A stretch of DNA of 64,000 bases. Source: Stieleria varia. Lineage in GTDB: Bacteria; Planctomycetota; Planctomycetia; Pirellulales; Pirellulaceae. This document shows positions 45,371 to 54,129 of this stretch, piece after piece. Made by a program: the position numbers and the translations under genes. Below the pieces are notes generated by a model, which did no database searches, was not told the origin of the DNA, and saw nothing but the letters and a program-made list of their open reading frames with translations. Within the stretch, counting starts at the first letter, position 1, and every line of letters begins with the position of its first letter. The stretch spans positions 9,486,001 to 9,550,000 of the forward strand of contig NZ_CP151726.1 of the NCBI RefSeq assembly GCF_038443385.1, given 5' to 3'.

Positions 45371-46639
45371 TTACCAAACCAATCCGGCGTCACCCAGACG
45401 TTGTTTGGTTTCCGCCATCAACGCGTCTTCCTCTGCCAGCGTCGGTGCCACGTAGGTCACGCTGAATCGCAGGAACGATCCGGCGTCGTCCCACGGCACG
45501 GTCACGATGCCGAACTGCTCGATCAAATAACGCGTCGCGTCTTCCGCTGCGGCAAAGGATTCGCCGGACTTGGTTCCGCTGGGCGACTTGACGTACAGAA
45601 AGTAGCTGCCGCCGGGCATTTCGCATTGGAAGCCGCATTCACGCAGCGTTTCGACGAGTTTTTGCATCCGGCGTCGATACTTGGCATTGATCCGCTCGGG
45701 GATCGAATCGTCGTCCAACGCGGCCGCGGCGGCTTTTTGTGTGGCGATGAACTGCCCGCTGTCGCTGTTGTCTTTGACATCGGCAAAGGCGGAAACGATT
45801 CGTTCGTGTCCGCACACGAATCCCATCCGCCAGCCGATCATGTCATAGCCCTTGCTCATGCTGTGCGCCTCGACACCGACATCCAATGCGCCGGGCGTTT
45901 CCAAAAAGCTGCGAGGCTTGCCGTCGAACGTCAGCATGATGTGGGCAGCGTCGTGGACCACGATGAACTGTTTTTCTTTGGCCAAGGCGACGACCTTTTC
46001 AAAGAACTCAGGCGGTGCCGTCTTGCCCGTCGGTGAATTGGGATAGTTGATCACCAGCATCTTGGTGCGACGATAGATGTCCTCGGGCACCGAATCCAAG
46101 TCCGGCAGGAAATCGTTCTCGGCCAACAGCGGCAATCGATACACTTCTCCGCCGTAGTACCTCGTGTGCGTGCCGGCGACGGGATAGCCGGGAACGGTCA
46201 TCATCGTGATATCGCCAGGGTTGATGAAACACGCGGGCAACATCGCGTAGGCCGGTTTGCTGCCGATACAGTGATTGATTTGCGTTGCAGGATTCAGCTC
46301 GACGCCGAAATGTCGCTTCATGAAACGAGCTGCGGCTTGCTTGTACTCGATGACGCCGTTGTCGGCGTATCCGCGGTTTTCAACGCGGTTGATTTCCGCT
46401 GCCATCACATTGCGAACCGATTCATCGGCCATGGAATCGTTTTCCCCGATCCCAAAATCAAGCAGCTTTCGGTCGGGATGTGCCGCCATCGCATTCCGCT
46501 TGGCGCGTTTGATTTTTTCAAACTTGTAGATCTCGGTGCCCTTGCCATAGTTGGCACCTCCGATTCGCTCGGCAAAGAGCGACTGGAAATAGGGATCGGT
46601 GACGGTCGTCTCGTGAGCGTTTTCTGAAGCGGTCGACAT
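45371..46639 (-). CDS. dapL: PLP-dependent class I/II aminotransferase, LL-diaminopimelate aminotransferase-like
   Basis: A 422-residue fold-type I aminotransferase. PLP-site features are the NYPNSPTGK loop, VVHDAAHIM and the Schiff-base lysine in EAHSMSKGYDMIGWRMGF, with an Arg in FLRFSVTY for the carboxylate. The start FAERIGGANYGKG and GIGENDSMAD resemble DapL enzymes, which convert tetrahydrodipicolinate directly to LL-DAP for lysine and cell-wall synthesis. The DapL assignment over other aminotransferases rests on overall resemblance only. It is convergent with the kinase; MITE copy C ends 15 bp after its stop. Confidence 0.8.
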   Translation of the reverse strand: MSTASENAHETTVTDPYFQSLFAERIGGANYGKGTEIYKFEKIKRAKRNAMAAHPDRKLLDFGIGENDSMADESVRNVMAAEINRVENRGYADNGVIEYKQAAARFMKRHFGVELNPATQINHCIGSKPAYAMLPACFINPGDITMMTVPGYPVAGTHTRYYGGEVYRLPLLAENDFLPDLDSVPEDIYRRTKMLVINYPNSPTGKTAPPEFFEKVVALAKEKQFIVVHDAAHIMLTFDGKPRSFLETPGALDVGVEAHSMSKGYDMIGWRMGFVCGHERIVSAFADVKDNSDSGQFIATQKAAAAALDDDSIPERINAKYRRRMQKLVETLRECGFQCEMPGGSYFLYVKSPSGTKSGESFAAAEDATRYLIEQFGIVTVPWDDAGSFLRFSVTYVAPTLAEEDALMAETKQRLGDAGLVW

Positions 46640-47098
46640 GGCAGCAATCTACAGGGGGAAAGAAATCCAACGGTATCGTCGTTTCTGGCAAGTCGTCCTT
46701 CAGGGCGACCACCAGCCAGCCAGCCAGCCAGCGGGGCAACCCGGTGACGACCCCAGCAGGGTATTTCCGTCGTGGATTTACGACAAGTAGCCGCGCAGGA
46801 CGATATCCTTTGCAAATCTTAACCGTCCGCCCGCCGGGCAGCTTCCCCGAGCCGCATCATCGTCACTCACGGAGGGGTCGCATCAAATTGGCACAGCCGG
46901 ATCTGGGCGAAACCGATCTGGTTTGATTCATCGAAAATGCTGGAAACCGCCATTGCATCGCACTATCCGGCGGGAATGTTATCGTGTCGACGCGAGCCCC
47001 ATCCCTGAGACCTGTTGCTGAGTCATCTCAACAGTCACTTCCAATGGGATTCGAGTTCGGCCTTCGCCTTCCACGAATCGAAAAGGAGTTTCGTCTCC
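46640..47098. other. Intergenic region between the dapL-like gene and the His-rich protein gene
   Basis: 459 bp between divergent genes, expected to hold both promoters. It contains a short (CCAG)-type microrepeat near 46708-46730. No other gene, hairpin or operator could be supported. The frame of the next gene is open upstream, but its ribosome-binding site puts the start at 47099. Confidence 0.5.
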
Positions 47099-47605
47099 AT
47101 GAAAAATATCTTTTATCTCTCGGCGGCATTGGCTGTTTTGGTCACCAGCCAACAAGCCGACGCCGGTTGGTACGACAACCAACCGTCCGTTCTGGTCGCC
47201 CAACAAGACGGCGGGGCAGCAGCGGGATCGGCAGCGACGATCGTCGATCAAGCCGCCCCTCTGACTGATGGGGCACTGCCTGATGGGGCACTGCCTGATG
47301 GGGCACTGTCCGACAATGCTCCTATGCCGCCCGCCCCCGTGCTGACTCCGTTGCCCGAGCCTGCGTTGGACGATCAAGCGATGCCGGCAGCGGATCAGAT
47401 TCCGATCCCTGAACCGGACGCCTCGAACTTGCCCGACCCTGTCATGGTTTCAGAAACGGCTCCGTCGACGACCGCGGCTCAGGCGGTAACGCCCCACCAT
47501 CATCACCATCATCATGCGGCTCCTCCCAAATCTTGTCTGCACAAGTTGTGGGCTTTGGAGCAGAAGAAGATGGCGTGGTTGAAACATACGCTGCTGCATC
47601 ATTGA
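47099..47605 (+). CDS. Small secreted Pro/Ala-rich protein with His-rich cluster
   Basis: A 168-residue protein. The start at ATG 47099 is supported by AAAGGAG a few bases upstream and by the signal peptide (MKNIFYLSAALAVLVTSQQADA). The mature part is low complexity: a duplicated DGALP unit (residues about 57-72), Pro/Glu/Ala-rich linkers, a run of seven His (HHHHHHHAAPP) and a short C-terminal helix with one Cys (KSCLHKLWALEQKKMAWLK). I do not recognise a family. The His cluster suggests metal binding in the cell envelope (inference). A strong terminator follows, so it is monocistronic. Confidence 0.75.
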   Translation: MKNIFYLSAALAVLVTSQQADAGWYDNQPSVLVAQQDGGAAAGSAATIVDQAAPLTDGALPDGALPDGALSDNAPMPPAPVLTPLPEPALDDQAMPAADQIPIPEPDASNLPDPVMVSETAPSTTAAQAVTPHHHHHHHAAPPKSCLHKLWALEQKKMAWLKHTLLHH

Positions 47606-47649
47606 TCGCAGCACGGTATCCATCGCTCAAGAAGCTTGCCAGCGTCTCG

Positions 47650-47684
47650 AACGCCCGCGTGATTCATCACGCGGGCGTTTTTTC
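47650..47684 (+). terminator. Rho-independent terminator
   Basis: Stem AACGCCCGCGTGA/TCACGCGGGCGTT with a 4-base loop, followed by a T run. It lies 45 bp after the His-rich protein gene. Confidence 0.93.
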
Positions 47685-47746
47685 GTGTGCGCAGTTGCCA
47701 ACTTGACCAAAGAGCAACGACCTATCTATTGGAGCGTCCCGTAATG

Positions 47747-47790
47747 GGATTCGCCAGAATTCCTGCCGTTACGGATTTCTGGCGAAATCC
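47747..47790. repeat. REP-like hairpin
   Basis: GGATTCGCCAGAA at 47747-47759 pairs with TTCTGGCGAAATCC at 47777-47790, with one bulged base. It lies 27 bp upstream of the DUF2071 gene. Confidence 0.6.
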
Positions 47791-47817
47791 ACTACGCGAA
47801 CCAAAATCCAAGCCCAC

Positions 47818-48576
47818 ATGAACGACTCACCCTACACTCATTCTGATCGCACGTGGCCACTGCCACGTACTCCTTGGGCAATGCGAATGGGATGGCATGA
47901 CCTGCTGTTTGCCCATTGGCCTGTTGATGCTCAGAGTTTGCGAGCCATCATTCCCGAGCCGCTCGAATTGGATCTCTATGATGGCCAAGCATGGATCGGG
48001 GTCGTTCCCTTTCGCATGTCCGACGTCGCGCCTCGATGCATTCCCGCACTTCCCGGCATCAGCGCGTTTCCCGAATTGAACGTGCGGACCTACGTCACCT
48101 ATGACGGCAAGCCCGGTGTCTGGTTCTTTTCGCTCGACGCGGCCAACCGGCTGGCTGTCCGTGCCGCCCGACTGGCCTTTGCATTGCCCTACATGGATGC
48201 CGAGATGTCACTGCGAATCGACAACGGCACCTATCAATACTCTTCCCACAGAACGCATCGGGGCGAGCCACCGGCACGATTCATAGCGTCCTATCAACCT
48301 CAGGGGCCGGTCTGGCACGCACAGCCGGCGACGTTGGAACATTGGCTGACCGCACGATACTGCCTGTACAGCTCGCGTTGGCGCAAACAGGGTGATGCGG
48401 CATCACCGATCTATCGCGGCGAAATCGATCACGACCCGTGGCCGCTGCAAAATGCGACCTGTCGGATTTCAGAAAACACGCTGTGCGATCCCATCGGTTT
48501 GCCGTTGCCCGGTGACCCGCATTTGCTGTTCGTCAAAGACATCCACGTTCATGCGTGGTGGATTCACAAGATTTGA
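47818..48576 (+). CDS. DUF2071 (YqjF-like) family protein
   Basis: A 252-residue protein of the DUF2071 family, structurally related to acetoacetate decarboxylase; the biological role is unknown. Typical family segments are WHDLLFAHWPVDAQSLRAII near the N-terminus, GQAWIGVVPFRM, FPELNVRTYVTYDGKPGVWF and SLDAANRLAVRAAR. The full family length is present. No operon partner is obvious; the next gene starts 117 bp later on the same strand. Confidence 0.88.
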   Translation: MNDSPYTHSDRTWPLPRTPWAMRMGWHDLLFAHWPVDAQSLRAIIPEPLELDLYDGQAWIGVVPFRMSDVAPRCIPALPGISAFPELNVRTYVTYDGKPGVWFFSLDAANRLAVRAARLAFALPYMDAEMSLRIDNGTYQYSSHRTHRGEPPARFIASYQPQGPVWHAQPATLEHWLTARYCLYSSRWRKQGDAASPIYRGEIDHDPWPLQNATCRISENTLCDPIGLPLPGDPHLLFVKDIHVHAWWIHKI

Positions 48577-48693
48577 TATCAACGACATTCATCAATCTGC
48601 CTTTACGCAAAGGGTGTCGCCGTCTATCAACATGCTCACGTCGCGCAAATCCAGCGTGACAATGAACTTGAATTGCTAGCAACGGTTTGCGAG

Positions 48694-49374
48694 ATGAACA
48701 TAAAGCGTCTTTTGCCATGGCTGATCGGCGTTGTCGTTTTGGGGCTGCGATGGACCTGTCGCGTTCGATACCACAACGATCTCCGCGCGAAGTTGAAATC
48801 ACAAGGGACGCCGTACATCTACGTCGGTCTGCACGCGCATCAATTGGGAGCCATCATTGCTGCCGAGCCGGGCACCGGCGCGATGGTTTCTCGATCGCTG
48901 GACGGCGAGCTGATCGTCAACGCGTTGCAACATGCCAAATGTGTGCCGGTACGCGGCAGTGGTGGTCGGGCATCCAAAGGAGGCGCGTCTGCGTTTCGGG
49001 CGTTGGTCGAGCATGTGGAAAACGGGCAGCCCGCATTCTTGGCGGTGGATGGCCCCCGTGGCCCGAGGGGCAAGGTCTATCCGGGTGCTGCCAAGCTTTC
49101 ACAAAAGACACGGGCGGCGGTGCTCATCGCGATTGCGATTCCCAGTCGTCGGATCGTCATCAAGAAGGCTTGGGATCGACTGCAGATCCCGTTGCCTTTC
49201 TCTCGGGTCGAGATCACGTTTTGCGATCCACTGTTTCCCCAGTTGGGAGAATCGGTGGAAGATTTCTCCGCTCGCATCGAGTGGGCGATTGCGGACTTGG
49301 AGCGTCAATTGGATCCTGCCGAGGCACCTGATCTGCTGAATTCTGAGCCGATCGAATTGCCTCGCGCGGCTTAG
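48694..49374 (+). CDS. DUF374 / lysophospholipid acyltransferase family protein
   Basis: A 226-residue protein from ATG 48694. It has an N-terminal membrane anchor (LLPWLIGVVVLGLRWTC), then the DUF374 core related to LpxL/PlsC acyltransferases: YVGLHAHQLG, MVSRSLDGELIVNALQHA, RGSGGRASKGG and FLAVDGPRGPRGKVYPGA. It probably transfers an acyl group to a lipid (lipid A-like or phospholipid) in the inner membrane. The exact substrate is not shown. MITE copy D starts about 3 bp after its stop codon. Confidence 0.87.
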   Translation: MNIKRLLPWLIGVVVLGLRWTCRVRYHNDLRAKLKSQGTPYIYVGLHAHQLGAIIAAEPGTGAMVSRSLDGELIVNALQHAKCVPVRGSGGRASKGGASAFRALVEHVENGQPAFLAVDGPRGPRGKVYPGAAKLSQKTRAAVLIAIAIPSRRIVIKKAWDRLQIPLPFSRVEITFCDPLFPQLGESVEDFSARIEWAIADLERQLDPAEAPDLLNSEPIELPRAA

Positions 49375-49376
49375 CC

Positions 49377-49603
49377 GGGGCCGCTGAAAGTTTGGTGTTG
49401 ACATTGTTTTTCATTCCATGTTTTCGTTCCATGCATCGCAATCAGAGTGAGCCTCAGGCGCTAGCCGTGGGCCGGCACCACAATCCGCCTCAGGCCCACG
49501 GCTAGCGCCTGAGGCTCACTGGGGCTACCATCTGCGCCGGCAGTAGGGACATAAACTTGCGCAAACCCAAAAAGACACAACACCAGACTTTGAGCAGTCC
49601 AGG
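49377..49603 (+). repeat. MITE copy D
   Basis: Same family and orientation as copies A-C: left end CTGAAAGTTTGGTGTTG, hairpin with 27-bp arms, tail GCGCAAACCCAAAAAGACAC, right end CTTTGAGCAGTCC. It directly follows the acyltransferase stop codon. It is followed by about 300 bp without a gene. Confidence 0.9.
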
Positions 49604-49637
49604 CGGCAACAGCGGCACAAAGCGGATGGTGGTGTTC

Positions 49638-49690
49638 GTTTTCGACTCGAAGAGTCGAACGACAATTGTCGCTCGACTTTCCAAGTCGAT
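49638..49690. repeat. Hairpin repeat (CGACTC-GAA-GAGTCG type)
   Basis: Contains CGACTCGAAGAGTCG and the palindrome CGACAATTGTCG side by side, then CTCGACTTTCCAAGTCGATG, another small stem. A composite REP-like sequence upstream of the TRASH-domain gene. Confidence 0.55.
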
Positions 49691-49903
49691 GGCGTACCCC
49701 GCCAAGCGTTTTTCCGTTTCCAATCGTTGACGTCCGCAGCCCAGCCCAGCCCTCCTTCCTCGCATTCGTCCTCCTCTGGCCCAGACGCTACAATGGCTGG
49801 GATTGTGACAGGCTGTTTTACTTTGATACGGTCCCTGCTGTCGAAACTGACTTCCCACCTGAGCTTTCTGACTCGGGCCAACCCACCACGGAGAACTCCT
49901 GAG

Positions 49904-50356
49904 ATGATGAAACAACTGACCGCATTCGCCGCGATCGTGATGCTGACCGGAACGGCCTTTGCCGCCGACGTGGATCTCAAAGGAATCCAGTGCGTCGTTG
50001 CCGCCAAGCCCGTCGACGCGTCGAAATCGGCTGAGTACAAGGACGGCAAAGTTTATTTCTGTTGCGGCGGGTGCGCGGGCAAGTTTGCCAAGGACAGCAA
50101 GCCGTTTGCAGAAAAAGCCAACCATCAATTGGTTGCGACCAAGCAGTACGCACAAAAGGGCTGTCCCTTCAGCGGCGGCCCTGTCGATCCCGAAGTGTTC
50201 ACCATGATCGGCGAGACCAAGGTCGGTTTCTGCTGTGCAGGCTGCAAGGGGAAAGTGGACAAGGCCGCCGATGACGACGCCAAGCGAAAACTGGTTTTCA
50301 ACGAAAAGACTTTTGAAAAGACCTTTGAGAAGGCCAAGAAAGAAACCAGCCGCTGA
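49904..50356 (+). CDS. Secreted protein with two Cys-rich TRASH/YHS-like repeats
   Basis: A 150-residue protein from ATG 49904 (the next codon is also ATG). Signal peptide MMKQLTAFAAIVMLTGTAFA with cleavage before ADVDL. Two repeats follow. Each has an early Cys-bearing strand (GIQCVVAAKPVD; KGCPFSGGPVD) and then a metal-site motif (KVYFCCGGCAGKF at about residue 50; VGFCCAGCKGKV at about 110). The CC-x2-C pattern is that of TRASH/YHS heavy-metal domains. It is probably a periplasmic metal-binding protein (inference). The C-terminus is Lys-rich. A strong terminator follows. Confidence 0.85.
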   Translation: MMKQLTAFAAIVMLTGTAFAADVDLKGIQCVVAAKPVDASKSAEYKDGKVYFCCGGCAGKFAKDSKPFAEKANHQLVATKQYAQKGCPFSGGPVDPEVFTMIGETKVGFCCAGCKGKVDKAADDDAKRKLVFNEKTFEKTFEKAKKETSR

Positions 50357-50389
50357 GCTGGTTTGAATCACCACAACATTGCGATGATC

Positions 50390-50425
50390 AAGCCGGTCAC
50401 CTTTCTCGGGTGGCCGGCTTTTTTT
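50390..50425 (+). terminator. Rho-independent terminator
   Basis: Stem AAGCCGGTCACC/GGTGGCCGGCTT (one G-T pair) with a 7-base loop, then TTTTT. It lies 34 bp after the TRASH-like gene. Confidence 0.92.
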
Positions 50426-50549
50426 GTTGGATGTGCAAAACTTCGCGAGATAACTTTTATTCCCGCCGGAACCCGTCTGGTCGTTCTGCGACTAGACTAT
50501 CACGACCAACCAAGACTCCTGTTTCCGCCATAACCAATCGTTTCCTTCC

Positions 50550-51536
50550 ATGATCGACCGTCGTCATTTCCTCCTTGCCGCGAGCGCGTCCGCAGCGTCC
50601 GCTTGCTTGCTCGCCAAATCCGGTTCGGCGTCACCCGCCCCCAATCCCCAAACCGATGCGGCTCAAACCGATGCGGCTCAGACCGGCAAGATGCCGGTTC
50701 AGTTTTCGCTCAATACCAGCACGATCCGCGGACACAAACTGTCGATTACAGAACAAGTGGACGTCGCATCCAATGCGGGCTACGACGGCATCGAACCTTG
50801 GATTCGAGACTTGGAAGAATACGTCACGGGTGGTGGAAACTTGCCCGATCTAAAGAAACGCATCGAGGATTCAGGTCTCGCCGTTGTCAGCGCCATCGGA
50901 TTTGCCAAGTGGATCGTCGACGACGATGCGGAGCGCGCCGCGGGGCTTGAGCAAGCCAAACGCGACATGGAGCTGGTCAAAGCCATCGGTGGAACGCGGA
51001 TGGCCGCGCCACCGATCGGTGCTCATGGCGGCAAGGACACCTCACCGCCATTGGAAGTCATCGCCCAGCGGTATCGCGCGCTTTTGGAAGTAGGCGATGC
51101 GACAGGTGTTGTGCCTCAACTGGAACTGTGGGGATTTTCGCCGACACTGAGCAAGCTGCCCGAATTGGCGTACGTTGCCGCAGGTGCCGAGCACGACAGC
51201 GCCTGTGTGTTGCCCGATTTTTATCACATCTACAAAGGCGGCAGCGACTTCTCCGCACTCGGCATGATCGAAGCATCACGGATGCACTGCTTTCACATCA
51301 ACGACTACCCCGACAATCCGCCGCGAAAGGACATCGCCGACAAAGACCGCGTGTTCCCGGGCGACGGCGTTTGTGCTTTGCCGCAAATCATTCGTGGCCT
51401 GATCGACAATGGTTTCACCGGAACGTTCTCTCTTGAGTTGTTCAACCCTGAGTACTGGCAACGAGACGCTCTGGAGGTCGCTAAGGAAGGTCTGGAGAAA
51501 TCCAAAGCCGTGGTCTCACAGGCAATCGCTTTGTAG
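50550..51536 (+). CDS. Tat-exported sugar phosphate isomerase/epimerase-like (AP_endonuc_2) protein
   Basis: A 328-residue TIM-barrel protein. The N-terminus MIDRRHFLLAASASAASACL has the twin-arginine and hydrophobic core of planctomycete Tat signals. A linker with a duplicated QTDAA unit follows. The barrel shows IRGHKLSITEQVDVASNAGY, DGIEPWIRDLEEY, PQLELWGFSP and MHCFHINDYPDNPPR, where Glu, Asp and His could bind a divalent metal as in xylose-isomerase-like enzymes. The substrate is unknown; relatives act on sugars or inositols. MITE copy E lies about 68 bp after its stop. Confidence 0.87.
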   Translation: MIDRRHFLLAASASAASACLLAKSGSASPAPNPQTDAAQTDAAQTGKMPVQFSLNTSTIRGHKLSITEQVDVASNAGYDGIEPWIRDLEEYVTGGGNLPDLKKRIEDSGLAVVSAIGFAKWIVDDDAERAAGLEQAKRDMELVKAIGGTRMAAPPIGAHGGKDTSPPLEVIAQRYRALLEVGDATGVVPQLELWGFSPTLSKLPELAYVAAGAEHDSACVLPDFYHIYKGGSDFSALGMIEASRMHCFHINDYPDNPPRKDIADKDRVFPGDGVCALPQIIRGLIDNGFTGTFSLELFNPEYWQRDALEVAKEGLEKSKAVVSQAIAL

Positions 51537-51603
51537 CCATCGCCGCTCGACGTTGAGGCCAGAGGCAGATGAGGCTTTACCTGTCGTGGACGAGGTAACG
51601 AGT

Positions 51604-51818
51604 CCTGGGCTGCTCAAAGTTTGGTGTTGTGTCTTTTTGGGTTTGCGCAAGTTCATGTCCCTGCTGCCGGCCCCAGTGAGCCTCAGGCGCTAGCCGTGGG
51701 CCTGAGGCGGATTGTGGTGCCGGCCCACGGCTAGCGTCTGAGGCTCACTTTGATTGCGATGCATGGAACAAAAACATGGACTGAAAAAACAATGTCAACC
51801 CCAAACTTTGAGCAGTCG
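51604..51818 (-). repeat. MITE copy E (inverted orientation)
   Basis: Same family, reversed: it begins CCTGGGCTGCTCAAAG with the GTGTCTTTTTGGG tail and ends CAATGTCAACC...CTTTGAGCAGTC. It fills the gap between two convergent genes and ends about 6 bp from the methyltransferase stop. Confidence 0.9.
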
Positions 51819-51823
51819 CAGCC

Positions 51824-52534
51824 CTAGCGAACGCAGCGATACACAAAGGCCGGCGGTAGGTTTCTCCACACGGTATGGCTTCGCTCCACCGATGAGAACG
51901 AGTCTCTCAACCGGCGTGAAAACCTCCGTCCCGCCGGCAACACAACGCCTTGCCAATAGGCGAACGTCGCGAACTGACCGCCGGGCCTGAGTCGGCTTAG
52001 CATCGTTTCGATGATCTGCGTCTGCAGCGACTCAGAAAACGACGCCCAGGGCAACCCACAGATGATCGCGTCGATCTGATCGATGGATTCCTGTTCGCAA
52101 AGACGATCCAGCTCCGTCACGCTGTCTTCGTAGATGGTCGCCGTGGGACATCGCATGCGGGCTTGCGCGGCCATCTCGGGTGATCGTTCGATTGCAAAAA
52201 ACGTTGCCTCAGGGTGCAAGCACTTCAACACGCCTTCGGTGAACACGCCGGTTCCAGGTCCGAACTCCACCACACTTCTGGCCTGATCCCACTGAAACCA
52301 ATCCACCATCGCGTCGACCAAACCCGGACTGCTGGGCGCGATCGCGCCGACTTGGGTCGGGTGTCGCAGGAACTCCTTGATGAACGTCAATGTTTCTCGC
52401 ACGTTTTCGACAGACTCGTGAGCTGGGTGGCTGATGGCAGGATTGGATGACAGCGGCTTGGTATCTTGGCACGTTGTCGGCCGGTTTCCAATCCGACCGG
52501 CAGACCGATACACTACCACGATGCGAGTTCCCAC
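51824..52534 (-). CDS. SAM-dependent methyltransferase, PmtA-like
   Basis: An open frame of 236 residues. The conserved part starts at about residue 42 with TFIKEFLRHPTQVGAIAPSS, typical of phospholipid N-methyltransferase (PmtA) and KsgA-like enzymes. SAM-binding motif I is VVEFGPGTGVFTEG, and DAIICGLPWASF is motif IV. The 5' end overlaps the divergent exbD gene by 14 bp if GTG 52534 is used, and the first 35 residues look atypical. An internal start such as GTG at 52402-52400 is plausible. It probably methylates a lipid head group in the membrane (inference). Confidence 0.82.
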   Translation of the reverse strand: MGTRIVVVYRSAGRIGNRPTTCQDTKPLSSNPAISHPAHESVENVRETLTFIKEFLRHPTQVGAIAPSSPGLVDAMVDWFQWDQARSVVEFGPGTGVFTEGVLKCLHPEATFFAIERSPEMAAQARMRCPTATIYEDSVTELDRLCEQESIDQIDAIICGLPWASFSESLQTQIIETMLSRLRPGGQFATFAYWQGVVLPAGRRFSRRLRDSFSSVERSHTVWRNLPPAFVYRCVR

Positions 52535-52946
52535 CCATCAACGAGGCCGCTTCACCGGTGCCAATATGACACCCATGATTGATGTGGTGTTTCTGTTGAT
52601 CATCTTTTTCTTGGTCTCGAGCCACATGGCACGCCAAGAAAACCATTTGCCGGTGGATTTGCCGGTCGCAGCCAGCCATCAGGTGCTCGATCCCGAGTCG
52701 ACATCGCTCACCATCACGGTCGGTGACGATTCCCAGTGGCGGCTGGGCGGCGAAGTGGTCCTGGAGTCACAGATCAGGCAGGCGATGGCAGACGCACTGG
52801 CTCGCGACGGTGCCGCCGCAGCCGTTCGCATTCGTACCGATTCGATCGTCCCGTATCGCCAAGTCGAGCCGATCCTGCGTGCAGCCGCCCAGATAGGAGT
52901 CTTTGACGTCTCCATTGCCGTGCAAGATCCGGCAGACATTCGCTAA
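52521..52946 (+). CDS. ExbD/TolR family biopolymer transport protein
   Basis: A 141-residue protein from ATG 52521. A single N-terminal membrane helix contains the essential Asp (NMTPMIDVVFLLIIFFLVSS), followed by a periplasmic domain (PVDLPVAASHQ, then VRIRTDSIVPYRQVEPIL). ExbD works with ExbB as a proton-driven motor for TonB- or Tol-type transport. No ExbB/TolQ gene is adjacent, so its partner must be encoded elsewhere. The TTG/ATG options upstream in frame would overlap the methyltransferase more; ATG 52521 fits the family. Confidence 0.92.
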   Translation: MRVPTHQRGRFTGANMTPMIDVVFLLIIFFLVSSHMARQENHLPVDLPVAASHQVLDPESTSLTITVGDDSQWRLGGEVVLESQIRQAMADALARDGAAAAVRIRTDSIVPYRQVEPILRAAAQIGVFDVSIAVQDPADIR

Positions 52947-53028
52947 AAAGATCATTCAGGGACTGAAAAGATCCTGCTGGCGTTTTGAGTAGATTCATAA
53001 TGTCCCCACATGGGGCGAGTCCCTGCGG

Positions 53029-54129
53029 ATGCCAAGTCGATACAATCGACCCGTCCGTGAAATCACTGCCTGCAAGAACACTGCCCCCTTCCAGATGGCC
53101 GACTCACATCGAGGGCCATCCGCTGAGCCGTCACCAATAGGTTTTCCTTTGAACCAGTCCACTTCCCACGACGATGACTTCGTCGCGCCCACAGCCCATG
53201 GTGCGACGGATATCGGAAAGAAACGAGCCGTCAATCAGGACCAGTTCCTGATCGCCGAACTGAACAAATCGATGTTGGTGTCGTCCACCAGCCTCAGCTT
53301 GACGGGACAGTTCCGTTTGTTTGGCCGAGTCCAGGGACAAGTCCTGTTGGTTGCTGACGGAATGGGCGGCCACGCGGCGGGCGAAAAAGCAAGTTCGTTG
53401 GCGATCGATCACTTGGTCACCCGATTGCTCAACAGTGTTCACTGGTTCTTTCAGTCTGACAGCGAAGACGAGACAGCATTCCTGGACTCGATGAAGAAAC
53501 TCTTTCAAGACGCTCACGCGAGAATCTTGGCCGAGTCCGCCGAACACGTCGATGAACGTGGTATGGGTACCACACTGACGATGGCCTACATCATGTGGCC
53601 GCGAATGTATGTGATCCACGCCGGAGACAGCCGCTGTTATTTGGTTCGAGACGGAATCGCCCAACAGGAAACAACCGACCACACACTGGCCAGAAAAATG
53701 GTCGAGGCTGGCGGAATGAAACCGGAAGACGAATCGACGAGCCGCTGGAGCAACGTGCTGTGGAACGTCTTGGGCGGAACCAGCGAGGCCGAATTGTCCG
53801 CAGAAGTCCGCCGAGTTGATTTGGTCGAAGGTGACGTGGTGCTGTTGTGCAGCGACGGACTGTATCGCTACCTGGACGGCGCGGCGATCGCCGAGCAAGT
53901 CGGAAAGCAAAATGCACTGCCAGAGCTTTGCAAGACCCTGATCCAGATGGCCAACGACGCGGGCGGCGAAGACAACATCACGGTCGTTGTCGCCAAACCA
54001 GAACCCAACCATTTGGCGTCTCACGAAAGGGTCGCTCAGTGCCCTGACGAAGTTTCCACGATTGTGACAAGCAACTCCAGCATCGCATTGGACGACACGC
54101 TACCTGACGACACGTTGCCAGGCGAATGA
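53029..54129 (+). CDS. PP2C-family protein serine/threonine phosphatase
   Basis: A 366-residue PPM phosphatase, counterpart to the Ser/Thr kinases in this genome. Metal and phosphate motifs are present: KKRAVNQDQFL, LLVADGMGGHAAGEKA, GMGTTLTMAY, IHAGDSRCYLVRDG, LLCSDGLYRYL and GGEDNITVVVA. The start could be ATG 53029 or ATG 53095; the catalytic domain begins later (about residue 55), so both allow function. The C-terminus has the duplicated DDTLP unit just before the stop. The next gene overlaps by 4 bp (ATGA), which indicates translational coupling. Confidence 0.93.
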   Translation: MPSRYNRPVREITACKNTAPFQMADSHRGPSAEPSPIGFPLNQSTSHDDDFVAPTAHGATDIGKKRAVNQDQFLIAELNKSMLVSSTSLSLTGQFRLFGRVQGQVLLVADGMGGHAAGEKASSLAIDHLVTRLLNSVHWFFQSDSEDETAFLDSMKKLFQDAHARILAESAEHVDERGMGTTLTMAYIMWPRMYVIHAGDSRCYLVRDGIAQQETTDHTLARKMVEAGGMKPEDESTSRWSNVLWNVLGGTSEAELSAEVRRVDLVEGDVVLLCSDGLYRYLDGAAIAEQVGKQNALPELCKTLIQMANDAGGEDNITVVVAKPEPNHLASHERVAQCPDEVSTIVTSNSSIALDDTLPDDTLPGE

